Assembly (NCBI GenBank): GCA_009774235.1
Contig: VSNJ01000022.1
Coordinates: 1-37,170 of the forward strand
Direction of reading: 5' to 3'
Length of the DNA stretch: 37,170 bases
Source: Lachnospiraceae bacterium
GTDB lineage: Bacteria > Bacillota > Clostridia > Lachnospirales > Lachnospiraceae
The notes under the pieces are model-generated. The model saw only the letters and a program-made list of their open reading frames with translations, ran no database searches and had not been told where the DNA came from. The position numbers were made by a program, and so were the translations under genes. Positions 16,577 through 25,015 of this stretch are shown here, in pieces (the stretch's first letter is position 1; the number at the start of each line of letters is the position of its first letter).

Positions 16577-16692
16577 GTTGTTTTTTCCAGTTCACACACA
16601 ACTTTGCATTTCTTCCTGCAAAAAGCAATGGCAAAATAATAACAAGGCAGTTGTTTGTTCTAACATATTTTTTCCTTTCTTTTATAAATCCA

Positions 16693-17370
16693 TTACTGCC
16701 TGTTATAATAATCTATCCCGTCTTCTGGTTTAAAGTATGTCCTTATATATCCATCTGTTGATACAATTACAAACTCATTGGTTTCTTCGAGGTAATACAC
16801 ATCATCACCATCTTCTGCTTCTGTTTTATGTAATACATTACTTGAAGAAACTACTTTATTGGCTCCTGCAAGATATTCTTCTTTATTAGCATAATTAAAT
16901 TCTTTCCCATGTTTTTCAAAATGTTCCACCAGGTAATTTTCATTGCGGAACTGTAACAGTCCTTTATTTTCTCCACTTTCATAAGAAGGGCTGCCGTTAC
17001 TGCTTCCAGCTGTCCCATTGTCAAGGAACACTTTTCCAGTTATTGCTGCAATAAATAATATAATAATTGTTGCTGCAGTAACAATCCTGCTTTTAAGACC
17101 TGTATGGTTATTATTACTGGTTCCAGGCTGCTGGCTGGCAGCACTGTTATATGTGTTATTTACATTAAAACCAGTACCTGTAATATCTGCATCACAAGTA
17201 TTGTTACTGTAACTTTTGTCTGGGCTGCCAGTATTATGGCTGGCAGCTTTATTCTTATCCCTGCAGTCTTTGCACCTTTTAGGTAACGCTAAATTCTTTG
17301 ACTTATAGAATTTAATCTCCCCAGGCGCAAGTTCAAATTCTCTTCCACATTCTTTACATACACGCATCAT
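16693..17370 (-). CDS. Zinc-ribbon membrane protein with nuclease-like C-terminal domain
   Basis: The 225-residue product begins with a four-cysteine zinc ribbon (CKECG at 5-9, CKDC at about 33-36), then a Ser/Thr/Asn-rich linker, one membrane helix at about 97-113, a second linker, and a C-terminal domain of about 90 residues. That domain (HFEKHGKEFNY, EEYLAGANKV, DGYIRTYFKP) resembles, from memory, the BECR group of small toxin-type RNases (barnase/EndoU/colicin E5/RelE-like); this is a tentative match. Depending on topology the domain faces outwards or inwards. It is the last gene of the dap-cvpA-queH-nudix run, 26 bases after the NUDIX gene. A role in surface sensing or toxin action is open. 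Confidence 0.65.
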   Translation of the reverse strand: MMRVCKECGREFELAPGEIKFYKSKNLALPKRCKDCRDKNKAASHNTGSPDKSYSNNTCDADITGTGFNVNNTYNSAASQQPGTSNNNHTGLKSRIVTAATIIILFIAAITGKVFLDNGTAGSSNGSPSYESGENKGLLQFRNENYLVEHFEKHGKEFNYANKEEYLAGANKVVSSSNVLHKTEAEDGDDVYYLEETNEFVIVSTDGYIRTYFKPEDGIDYYNRQ

Positions 17371-17396
17371 AAATTATTTCCTTTTACTAGCTGTTA

Positions 17397-17897
17397 TTAT
17401 TTATGTATCTTTTCAACTGCACCTTTAATAATCCCTATATATTCTTCATCACGCCGTCTTGAATTAAATGCGAGTTCAATCATCTCATCATATCCGACAA
17501 GTTTTACTTCATCAACTTCTTCTTTCTGAAGCATGCAGTCACTTATATCAAACTTTTTCTCTACAAAATAAATATCAACAAAATTTTTTTTTCTTTTAAT
17601 ACGTCCAATAAGACAGAGTTCAGATTTATCAAGCTTAATACCTACTTCTTCCTCTGTTTCCCTTATAGCACCGTCAATACTCTCCTCCCCTGAAAGTACA
17701 GCACCGCCTGTTACATCCCACTCACCTGGATGTGTTTCCTTGCTCATAGCACGTTTCTGCACAAGAAACTTCCTTTCTGGTGTATACAGGTATATATGTA
17801 CACATAACATATAGTCACCAGGCCTTGGTTCCCCACGTTCCATTATACGTCCTGTACGGTTGGCGTTTTCATCATAAATATCCCAAATCTCTGCCAT
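17397..17897 (-). CDS. NUDIX hydrolase
   Basis: The 166-residue cytoplasmic product has a complete Nudix box, GAVLSGEE..REtEEEVG (G-x5-E-x7-R-E-x2-E-E-x-G), at about residues 69-91. The start MAEIWDIYDENANRTGR is like the isopentenyl-diphosphate isomerase/YfcD-type NUDIX group, which share D-x-Y-D-E-N near the N-terminus, but the substrate is not known. GGAGGG lies 4-5 bases before the ATG at 17897. It follows queH by 28 bases on the same strand. Confidence 0.85.
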   Translation of the reverse strand: MAEIWDIYDENANRTGRIMERGEPRPGDYMLCVHIYLYTPERKFLVQKRAMSKETHPGEWDVTGGAVLSGEESIDGAIRETEEEVGIKLDKSELCLIGRIKRKKNFVDIYFVEKKFDISDCMLQKEEVDEVKLVGYDEMIELAFNSRRRDEEYIGIIKGAVEKIHK

Positions 17898-17925
17898 TAA
17901 ACCCTCCATTTCTTACAGATATGTC

Positions 17926-18573
17926 TTAATTCTGTTTTACACCATCCAGATTTCTTTCCTCCCTTTCTCTCTTGCTGAATATACATCCACAATAGTCCTG
18001 CCGGTACAAGTTATACTCTTTGGAATACTGTATTGACTTCTGGTATCCTCCTCTTTTCTTAAAATCAGATACCAGGTACTTTACTCCATATTCTTCACTA
18101 ATTTTTAACCCTGTTTTATTCAGTACCTGTGCATTTTTATGTGGGCTTACTGAAAGTGTTGTTGTAAAATATTCAAATCCATGCAAAGATGCATATGCTG
18201 CTGCTTCACACAGACGCATTTCATAACATTTAAAACATCTTTCACCACCTTCTGGCAAATCTTCAAGTCCTTCTGCCATTTTAAAAAACTCTGCTGGCTC
18301 ATACCTGCCTTCTGCAAAACTTATTTTATTTTTAACTGGAAGTTCCCTTATTAACCGTTTCTGTTCATTTACACGTTTATAATATTCTTCCTCTGGTGAA
18401 ATATTAGGGTTATAATATAAAACAGTTATAGAAAAATACTCTGCCAGGTAACTTAAGCAGTAACTGCTGCATGGTGCACAACAGCTATGCATTAAAAGAC
18501 CTGGCAGACTGTTACTGCGCACTATATCTTCTATTATCTTGTCAAGCATAACCTGGTAATTAACCTTATCCAT
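17926..18573 (-). CDS. queH: Epoxyqueuosine reductase QueH
   Basis: The 215-residue product matches QueH (formerly DUF208), which reduces epoxyqueuosine to queuosine in tRNA and replaces QueG in many anaerobes. Cysteine motifs for the cofactors are visible: MHSCCAPCSSY near residue 30, RCFKCYEMRL near 113 and DYCGCIFSK near the C-terminus. Length is typical. It lies between cvpA and the NUDIX gene, 17 bases after cvpA. No other queuosine gene is in the window. Confidence 0.92.
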   Translation of the reverse strand: MDKVNYQVMLDKIIEDIVRSNSLPGLLMHSCCAPCSSYCLSYLAEYFSITVLYYNPNISPEEEYYKRVNEQKRLIRELPVKNKISFAEGRYEPAEFFKMAEGLEDLPEGGERCFKCYEMRLCEAAAYASLHGFEYFTTTLSVSPHKNAQVLNKTGLKISEEYGVKYLVSDFKKRGGYQKSIQYSKEYNLYRQDYCGCIFSKREREERNLDGVKQN

Positions 18574-18590
18574 TATAAGCCTCCAGAATA

Positions 18591-19106
18591 TTAATAAAAC
18601 GCCTTAAGTAATAGTGAATTTTTAACCGCTTTCTCTGTCAGCCCCCATCCGTCAAGGGTTTCCTTTGGGACTAAAGCAAAGAAAATACAAGATAAAAGGT
18701 ATATTATTATGAAACTGATTATAAAACCTGCTACAGCACCTCCTAGCCTGTCAAGCCTCCCAATTACAGGCAGATGGCTTGCAATTTTAAAAACACCTGC
18801 CAGATGCCCAAGTATTACGGCAGCTATAATAAAAACCACTGCAAAAATTATGGAATATGCCATGCTGCCAGCAGCATCTGCCGCCACTTCACCAGCAGAT
18901 ATTACAGGGGTAGCTGGTATTTTCCCATAAATAAAACTGCCAAGCTGTGATGAAAACATCTTCGCAATTACTGTCGCAATTACATACGATGCCACAACCG
19001 CTGCAAGCTGTGCCGCCCTTGCAACAAGCCCTGTCATATATCCAGCCAGGACAGAACCTATAAGCAGCACAGCTATTGAAATATCTATACCTGTTATAAT
19101 ATCCAT
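18591..19106 (-). CDS. cvpA: CvpA family membrane protein
   Basis: The 171-residue product has four hydrophobic segments (about 8-27, 30-50, 80-105 and 122-145) and the CvpA pattern of an early D-x-x-x-A-x-x-L stretch and a conserved glycine-rich DRLGGAVAGF loop. CvpA proteins are linked to envelope stability and colicin V production, with no settled mechanism. Its ATG overlaps the dapB stop by one base (TAATG), so it is translationally coupled to dapB. Confidence 0.85.
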   Translation of the reverse strand: MDIITGIDISIAVLLIGSVLAGYMTGLVARAAQLAAVVASYVIATVIAKMFSSQLGSFIYGKIPATPVISAGEVAADAAGSMAYSIIFAVVFIIAAVILGHLAGVFKIASHLPVIGRLDRLGGAVAGFIISFIIIYLLSCIFFALVPKETLDGWGLTEKAVKNSLLLKAFY

Positions 19107-19861
19107 TACATTAGTACATCTGCCATATCATAATAACCGGCTTCTTTTCCCTTCATAAACTTTGCTGCTACAACAGAACCCTTTGCAAATACAGCCCTTG
19201 AATATGCCATATGTGAAAGTGTTATAACCTCGTCTGTGCCTGCAAATATTACATCATGTGTGCCCGTTATTGTACCACCACGTACTGCAGATATACCAAG
19301 CTCGTCCTTTCCACGTATCTGCCTGGCCTGGGAACGGTCATATATATATTCATACCTTCCACCAAACTCTTCATTAATTGAATCTGCAAGTGCAATAGCT
19401 GTTCCTGATGGCGCATCAAGTTTCTGGTTATGGTGCTTTTCAATAATTTCAATATCAAAGCCATTGTCTGCAAGCCTTTTCGCTGCTTCCTTCACAAGTT
19501 TCATAAGAAGGTTAATTCCAAGTGACATATTAGCAGACTTTAATACAGCAACTTTTTTGCTTGCTTCTGTAATATATGCAATCTGGCTGTCCGACATGCC
19601 TGTTGAACATACAATAACAGGTATATGCTTGTCCACTGCATAACTAATCCTTTCTTCAATACCTTGTGAAGAAGAAACATCAATTATTACATCTGCCATA
19701 ATATCACAGTCTGATATATCGGTAAATACAGGATAACTATTATTCCTGTTATTAACAATATCAACGCCTGCCACTATTACCGCATCATTATCTTCTGTCA
19801 CAATATCTGTAATCATCTGCCCCATACGGCCATTACATCCTGTAATAATAATCTTTGTCAT
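19106..19861 (-). CDS. dapB: 4-hydroxy-tetrahydrodipicolinate reductase
   Basis: The 251-residue product catalyses the second step of the diaminopimelate/lysine branch. The nucleotide-binding loop TGCNGRMGQ is at residues 7-15 and the active-site signature EKHHNQKLDAPSGTA lies near 155. The ATG at 19861 is preferred from homology, but a TTG two codons upstream (19867) is closer to an AAAGG site and may also be used. The gene follows dapA after a 110-base spacer with a stable hairpin and is coupled to cvpA. Confidence 0.94.
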   Translation of the reverse strand: MTKIIITGCNGRMGQMITDIVTEDNDAVIVAGVDIVNNRNNSYPVFTDISDCDIMADVIIDVSSSQGIEERISYAVDKHIPVIVCSTGMSDSQIAYITEASKKVAVLKSANMSLGINLLMKLVKEAAKRLADNGFDIEIIEKHHNQKLDAPSGTAIALADSINEEFGGRYEYIYDRSQARQIRGKDELGISAVRGGTITGTHDVIFAGTDEVITLSHMAYSRAVFAKGSVVAAKFMKGKEAGYYDMADVLM

Positions 19862-19931
19862 ATGCAAACCAGCCTTTCTTCTTTATGTTTAAAAGAAACA
19901 GAAGTTTCTCTAATTAAACATTTATGTAATC

Positions 19932-19964
19932 CCCCTGTGAAGCCTGTTATGGGTTTCACAGGGG
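19932..19964 (-). terminator. Stable hairpin between dapA and dapB
   Basis: CCCCTGTGAA (19932-19941) pairs with TTCACAGGGG (19955-19964), extended by a few inner pairs. There is no T run on the minus strand, so it is more likely an RNA processing or attenuation point, or a stabiliser of the dapA message, than a full terminator. Confidence 0.5.
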
Positions 19965-19970
19965 TGTAAA

Positions 19971-20864
19971 TTATTCTGTAACCTTTATCCCTGCATCTTC
20001 CATCGCCTGGCGTAAAATCTTTTTATTACCCTCTTCCATCTCTGTAAGCGGCATACGCAGAGGTCCTGCATTAAATCCCATCATATTTACAGCAGCTTTG
20101 ACAGGTATAGGGTTTACTTCGATGAATAATGCTTTTGCAAGCTTAAAATACTTAAGCTGGAGTTCTGCACCTGTACTGGTATCACCAGCCATTGTTTTCA
20201 TAACCATATCATGGGTTTCACGTGGCAGTACGTGTGACAGTACAGATATAACACCCTTTCCACCAAGTGCAACTATAGGCACAATCTGGTCATCATTGCC
20301 TGAATATAAATCAATCCTTCCTTCTGAAAGTGCAAGTATTTCTGCAACCTGGGAAATATCACCTGATGCTTCCTTCACTGCTACAATAGTGTCAACATCT
20401 TTAGAAAGTTCTGCTATTGTCTTAGGAAGTATATTAACACCTGTACGCCCCTGGATATTATAAAGTATCATAGGAAGGTCTGTACTTTTTGCTATTGTTG
20501 TAAAATGTTTCTTAAGCCCGTTCTGGGTTGCCTTATTATAATAAGGAGATACAACTAATATACCATCTGCGCCTGCCTTTTCTGCTTCCTGTGACAGGTA
20601 AACTGCAGTTTTTGTACAGTTCGAACCTGTACCTGCTATTACAGGCACACGTTTCTTTACCATGCCTGTACACGCCCTGATAGTTTCAATATGTTCTTCA
20701 TGTGTCATAGTTGATGCTTCACCTGTTGTCCCACAGACTATTATTGCATCTGTCCCATTTTCAATCTGGTAATCCACAATGCGCTCCATCTCATCATAAT
20801 TAATAGAGCCATCCTCATGCATAGGTGTAATTAATGCAACTCCCGCACCTGTAAATATAGACAT
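19971..20864 (-). CDS. dapA: 4-hydroxy-tetrahydrodipicolinate synthase
   Basis: The 297-residue product condenses pyruvate and aspartate semialdehyde at the start of the diaminopimelate/lysine branch. The class I aldolase lysine is in VAVKEASGD (Lys164); CGTTGEAST (44-52) and Tyr135 in LYN complete the catalytic triad. Length is normal. AGGAGG lies upstream of the ATG. No lysine riboswitch is seen in the 100 bases upstream; two TATAAT-like stretches there could be promoters. Confidence 0.96.
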   Translation of the reverse strand: MSIFTGAGVALITPMHEDGSINYDEMERIVDYQIENGTDAIIVCGTTGEASTMTHEEHIETIRACTGMVKKRVPVIAGTGSNCTKTAVYLSQEAEKAGADGILVVSPYYNKATQNGLKKHFTTIAKSTDLPMILYNIQGRTGVNILPKTIAELSKDVDTIVAVKEASGDISQVAEILALSEGRIDLYSGNDDQIVPIVALGGKGVISVLSHVLPRETHDMVMKTMAGDTSTGAELQLKYFKLAKALFIEVNPIPVKAAVNMMGFNAGPLRMPLTEMEEGNKKILRQAMEDAGIKVTE

Positions 20865-20966
20865 TGTTATATCCTCCTAATCTGATATGTATATTAACCT
20901 GTATTACTGCTTATAGAAACATTACATGTATTATTATATGTGCTGTATTATAAGCTGTGACAGCAT

Positions 20967-21461
20967 TTACCTGTTATCCTTTTCCAAGTCAATTTTGGAA
21001 ACAACATCTGCATAAGCCATCAGTCCTTCTGGCAGGTTCCTGCCTGTAAGCACCAGCCTGCAGTAATCATCCCTCATATTAATAAGATTTATAATATCCT
21101 CTGTAGTTATTATATCCAAATCCAGAAGTCCTAACACTTCATCAAGGACAAGCACATCACATTCACCAGTATCTACTACTTTCCTGGCAAAATTAAAGCC
21201 ATTCAGTATATTCTGCCTCTCCTCTTTTTTCTGTGAAGCGAGCAGTGAATCATAAGACTGTTCTGCTTTCTCAAAGCTGAAAAACTTTATATCAGGTTCA
21301 AGCTTGCCTAAAAAACTAAATTCGTCCGAATCTTTTCCTTTCAGGAACTGTATAATAATAACAGACAGCCCCTGGCTTGCCGCACGTATACACTGCCCAA
21401 CGGCAGCAGATGACTTTCCTTTTCCAGTACCATAATAAACCTGGACAGTTTTCTTACCCAT
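20967..21461 (-). CDS. cobO: Cob(I)alamin adenosyltransferase (CobO/BtuR type)
   Basis: The 164-residue product transfers adenosyl from ATP to cob(I)alamin. It has the P-loop GTGKGKSS at residues 11-18, the IIQFLKGKDSDEF segment and the VLDEVLGLLDL Walker-B-like stretch. It is shorter than enteric BtuR (about 196) by missing the N-terminal tail, as is usual in Clostridia. GGAGG lies 6 bases before the ATG at 21461; the open frame to 21560 includes a leader hairpin and is rejected. No cobalamin riboswitch was found. Confidence 0.9.
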   Translation of the reverse strand: MGKKTVQVYYGTGKGKSSAAVGQCIRAASQGLSVIIIQFLKGKDSDEFSFLGKLEPDIKFFSFEKAEQSYDSLLASQKKEERQNILNGFNFARKVVDTGECDVLVLDEVLGLLDLDIITTEDIINLINMRDDYCRLVLTGRNLPEGLMAYADVVSKIDLEKDNR

Positions 21462-21522
21462 TTTATTCCTCCATGCTATATAAATACAGCAATTATAATA
21501 TATTTCCACAAAAATGCGAAAA

Positions 21523-21559
21523 TGGCCAGACAGCGGTATAACATCGCTAACTCTAGCCA
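21523..21559 (-). promoter_or_regulatory. Leader hairpin upstream of cobO
   Basis: TGGC, AGA and AGCG on one side pair in register with CGCT, TCT and GCCA on the other, with small internal loops. It lies about 60-100 bases before the cobO start. Function unknown; no similarity to the cobalamin riboswitch core is seen. Confidence 0.35.
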
Positions 21560-21622
21560 TTCTATCACATCTGTTTATAAAAATCTACTCTTTTTTCTAA
21601 AGACACCACATATACCGCCAGC

Positions 21623-22273
21623 TTATATTCCAGCCTGGTCATCTTCCCCGGCAATATATTCCAGCTTGCTTACTGAAACTTCATAAGCAACACGCTTTTC
21701 ATACATATCTTCAGATATCTTCTTCTGGTACTCCCTGCTCTGTATCCTGCCCCACAGCTGTATATGTGAACCTACCTCAAACTGGTCAGCAAACCTTGCA
21801 TTCCTGCCCCAGCAGATGCATGGAATATAATCAGATTTGCCATATGGCCTGTTTACTGCAAGAAGTACATCTGCTATTTCCCTGCCTAAAGGTGTCTTCC
21901 GGTACACCGGTCTCTTACAAACATACCCATCAAGGAATATATGGTTAGGGTTCTGTTCTGCTTCTTCTGCATCCACCAGTTCAGCTTCCCTTGCAAAAAC
22001 AGACAGCACCAGCCTGTTTTTTGTTTCCTCATGCCTGTTATAAGAGCGGAACTGCCCTGTCGCCTGGAGTATACATCCTTTATAATCTTCTTTTACATCC
22101 ATAAGCCTTTCTGAAACCATAACTGGTATAATGTCATATGAATTACTTAAACGGCATACAGCAATATTAACAATATAAAAGTTCTCACCGTAAACCTCAT
22201 GGCTGAATGTAAATTCACTTACTACCTCTCCTGCGATTGTTACCTGGTTGTTTGTAAATACTTTATCCAACAT
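21623..22273 (-). CDS. SSB-like protein with two OB folds
   Basis: The 216-residue product looks like two single-stranded-DNA-binding OB domains in tandem (about 8-100 and 108-205). The second resembles Ssb/PriB best (YVCKRPVYRKTPLGREIADVLLAVNRPYGK, cut here at the motif: PVYRKTPLGREIADVLLA; then CICWGRNARFADQ, GSHIQLWGRIQSREYQKK). No acidic C-terminal tip of the DDDIPF type is present, so it is unlikely to be the main replicative SSB. The first OB domain is more divergent. GGAGG is 9 bases before the ATG. It is monocistronic or co-transcribed with cobO, which starts 160 bases further. Confidence 0.75.
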   Translation of the reverse strand: MLDKVFTNNQVTIAGEVVSEFTFSHEVYGENFYIVNIAVCRLSNSYDIIPVMVSERLMDVKEDYKGCILQATGQFRSYNRHEETKNRLVLSVFAREAELVDAEEAEQNPNHIFLDGYVCKRPVYRKTPLGREIADVLLAVNRPYGKSDYIPCICWGRNARFADQFEVGSHIQLWGRIQSREYQKKISEDMYEKRVAYEVSVSKLEYIAGEDDQAGI

Positions 22274-22710
22274 ATTTCTTATCCTCCATTTTTCTTAGGG
22301 CGGAAAGCCCTATTAGTAATTTGTTTTAATAATTTATACGTTCCAGAAATGGAATTTAGAACTATTATTACCATTTTCTGTATACTTATGTACGACATAT
22401 TCCGGCTTTTTCTAGTACTGCATACCAGCTAAGTCTACGGACGAGGCATTTTATATCTGTCACAAAAGTATATACGGAATCTAAATTATTTTTGTTACTT
22501 TTTCTTACTTGTATATTCTTCCTGTTATTAGTATACTTATATTTTGTGAATTTGTAATTATATATTTGAAAATTTTTATTAAATTTATATTACATTATGT
22601 TACATTTTACGATATACTGCTGTAATGCCGTTATTATCCACATAATAGTAACAATAATACCAAAATATTGCATTTACTGCAAGTGGAATTAAAGAAAGGA
22701 CAAGACATAT
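22274..22710. other. Divergent intergenic region between the SSB-like gene and typA
   Basis: AT-rich, no gene. A short hairpin AGGGC-GCCCT (22297-22311) lies just before the ribosome binding site of the SSB-like gene. An inverted repeat TATGT-ACG-ACATA sits at 22389-22401. The typA promoter is at 22590-22618. I could not assign a promoter for the SSB-like gene. Confidence 0.5.
22590..22618 (+). promoter_or_regulatory. Predicted promoter of typA
   Basis: TTACAT (22590-22595), 17 bases, TATACT (22613-22618), with a leader of about 85 bases. Other AT-rich -10-like sequences are close, so the assignment is moderate. Confidence 0.45.
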
Positions 22711-24540
22711 ATGAAAATTAAACGTGAAAATGTCAGGAATATTGCTATTATAGCCCATGTAGACCATGGCAAGACAACACTTGTTGACGAGCTGTTAAAG
22801 CAGAGTGGCGTATTCCGTTCCAACCAGGAAGTTGCTGAAAGGGTTATGGACTCTGGTGATATTGAAAGGGAACGTGGAATAACAATACTATCAAAAAATA
22901 CTGCGATAACATATAAAGATACAAAGATAAATATTATAGATACCCCTGGACATGCAGACTTTGGCGGTGAAGTTGAACGTGTATTAAAGATGGTGGATGG
23001 TGTAGTTCTTGTAGTTGATGCTTTTGAAGGTGCTATGCCACAGACAAAGTTTGTCCTTAAAAAAGCTTTGGAACTTGAGCTTCCAGTAATTGCATGCATT
23101 AATAAAATTGACCGCCCGGAAGCAAGACCTGACGCTGTTGTGGATGAGGTACTGGAACTTTTTATTGACCTTGATGCCAATGAAGAACAGCTTGACTGTC
23201 CTTTTATATTTGCCTCTGCCAAAGAAGGAACAGCTTCTTACAGTGCAGATGAACCAGGTACAGATATGGTACCTTTATTTGATACAATACTTGATTATAT
23301 ACCTGCCCCGGAAGGCGACCCTGATGCAGGCACACAAATTCTTATAAGCACTATTGATTATAACGAATATGTAGGCCGTATAGGCATAGGAAAAGTTGAC
23401 AACGGAACTGTAAAGGCAGGACAGGATGTGGTTATTGTAAACCACCATGACCCTTCAAAGCAGGTCAAAGTAAAAGTAAGTAAACTTTATGAATTTGAAG
23501 GCCTTAAGAAAATTGAAACTAAAGAAGCAGGCATTGGTTCTATTGTTGCAATTTCAGGAATTACAGATATCCATATAGGTGATACACTGTGTTCTCCAGA
23601 AAACCCTGTGCCAATACCATTCCAGAAGATTTCTGAGCCAACTATAGCTATGCACTTTTTAGTAAATGACAGCCCGCTTGCAGGCCAGGAAGGCAAATTC
23701 GTTACATCACGTCATTTGCGTGACAGGCTTTTTGCTGAATTAAATTCTGATGTAAGCCTGCGTGTAGAAGAAACTGACAATACAGACAGTTTCAAAGTGT
23801 CTGGCCGTGGTGAACTCCATCTTTCTGTACTTATTGAGAATATGCGGCGTGAAGGTTATGAATTTGCTGTAAGCAAAGCAGAAGTGCTTTATAAAACAGA
23901 TGAAAGGGGCAGACGCCTTGAACCAATGGAGCGTGCATTTATAGATGTCCCAGAAGATTTCTCAGGCAGTGTAATACAGAAACTTAGTAACCGTAAAGGT
24001 GAACTCCTTGGAATGTCTTCTATAGGTGGCGGTTATACAAGGCTCGAATTTCTTATACCTTCACGTGGTCTTATAGGTTACAGGGGAGAGTTTATGACTG
24101 ATACAAAAGGTAATGGCATTATTAATACTGTTTTTGAAGAATATGGTGAATATAAGGGGGATATTTCTTACCGCAAACAAGGTTCACTTATAGCATTTGA
24201 ATCTGGAGAAACAGTTGCTTACGGGCTTTTTAATGCACAGGACAGGGGAACTCTTTTTGTAGGTCCTGGTGAGAAAGTATATGCTGGCATGGTTATTGGA
24301 CAGAATGGAAAGGCAGAAGATATTGAACTTAATGTATGTAAAACAAAACATCTTACTAATACACGTTCCTCTTCTGCTGATGAAGCATTAAAACTTACAC
24401 CTCCAAGGAAGCTAAGCCTTGAAGAATCACTTGAATTTATAGATACAGACGAGCTTCTGGAAATTACACCTGAAAGCCTGCGTATCCGTAAGAAAATACT
24501 TGATTCAACACAGCGTTACCGTGCATCTAAGAAAAAATAA
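22711..24540 (+). CDS. typA: Ribosome-binding translational GTPase TypA/BipA
   Basis: The 609-residue product is a translational GTPase that binds the 70S ribosome and helps 50S assembly and stress adaptation. GTPase motifs are complete: AHVDHGKTTL (G1), RGITI (G2), DTPGHADFGGEV (G3), NKIDRPEARP (G4) and FASAKEG (G5), followed by the EF-Tu-like domain II and the BipA-specific C-terminal domain. Length matches BipA. AAAGGA lies upstream of the ATG. It is convergent with the cdaA operon, with repeats in the gap. Confidence 0.96.
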   Translation: MKIKRENVRNIAIIAHVDHGKTTLVDELLKQSGVFRSNQEVAERVMDSGDIERERGITILSKNTAITYKDTKINIIDTPGHADFGGEVERVLKMVDGVVLVVDAFEGAMPQTKFVLKKALELELPVIACINKIDRPEARPDAVVDEVLELFIDLDANEEQLDCPFIFASAKEGTASYSADEPGTDMVPLFDTILDYIPAPEGDPDAGTQILISTIDYNEYVGRIGIGKVDNGTVKAGQDVVIVNHHDPSKQVKVKVSKLYEFEGLKKIETKEAGIGSIVAISGITDIHIGDTLCSPENPVPIPFQKISEPTIAMHFLVNDSPLAGQEGKFVTSRHLRDRLFAELNSDVSLRVEETDNTDSFKVSGRGELHLSVLIENMRREGYEFAVSKAEVLYKTDERGRRLEPMERAFIDVPEDFSGSVIQKLSNRKGELLGMSSIGGGYTRLEFLIPSRGLIGYRGEFMTDTKGNGIINTVFEEYGEYKGDISYRKQGSLIAFESGETVAYGLFNAQDRGTLFVGPGEKVYAGMVIGQNGKAEDIELNVCKTKHLTNTRSSSADEALKLTPPRKLSLEESLEFIDTDELLEITPESLRIRKKILDSTQRYRASKKK

Positions 24541-24593
24541 AAATCTGGCAGCAGCATAATTTCTTTTTATAATATATGTACAAGGTTTCTGGC

Positions 24594-24736
24594 TTGCAGC
24601 AGTTAATTATTTTGTATCCAGCGGCACACTCCCGCTTAATGGAAAACGCAGCAGTGCATAAAGCCCTTAAAATACAAGGGCTAAGCACTGGCGTTTTCCA
24701 ATAGCCGCTTATTACAAAATAATTAACTTGCTGCAA
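24594..24736. repeat. 143-bp near-perfect palindrome
   Basis: TTGCAGCAG.. (24594-24615) pairs with its complement at 24714-24736 (22 bp, one bulge). Inside, GCGGC/GCCGC, GGAAAACGC/GCGTTTTCC, CAGTGC/GCACTG and AGCCCTT/AAGGGCT continue the stem to an apex loop AAAATAC, with small internal loops. Weaker pairing (GTACAA.. / TTTGTAC) extends outwards to about 24577 and 24755. It could stop typA transcription, but its size suggests a dispersed palindromic element. Confidence 0.8.
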
Positions 24737-24852
24737 AAAATATACTCTTTGTACAAATATACAGAAATATAATAAGCTTTTGGTATATACCAGCACTCCA
24801 TATAAACATATATCAAAAGTTACACCAAATAATATAATTATTAAATATAAAA

Positions 24853-24889
24853 TAGCCACTTTAATGTTTTGTATACATAAAAGTGGCTA
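24853..24889 (-). terminator. Likely terminator of the cdaA-ybbR operon
   Basis: TAGCCACTTT (24853-24862) and AAAGTGGCTA (24880-24889) form a 10-bp stem, followed on the minus strand by TTTTATATTT. It lies about 370 bases past the ybbR stop, with the inverted-repeat element in between. Confidence 0.55.
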
Positions 24890-25015
24890 CAATATTTTAA
24901 TTACTAATACTAATAACAGGTATCTTAAAATAAAAATTTATACAAAAATTATATTACCATAACAAGTAAGTGGAATGTAATTTAGTTAAAGAAAAAATAA
25001 ATAAAAGGGTTAACT

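Noticed and set aside
20865..20966. Possible lysine riboswitch or T-box before dapA
   Set aside because: Only about 100 bases are available and none of the conserved L-box or T-box sequence is present.
21462..21622. Possible cobalamin riboswitch before cobO
   Set aside because: The conserved B12-box core was not found; there is only an ordinary imperfect hairpin.
22689..23222. Long minus-strand open frame opposite the start of typA
   Set aside because: It is antisense to the conserved GTPase domain, serine-rich in a way typical of reverse frames, and has no ribosome binding site.
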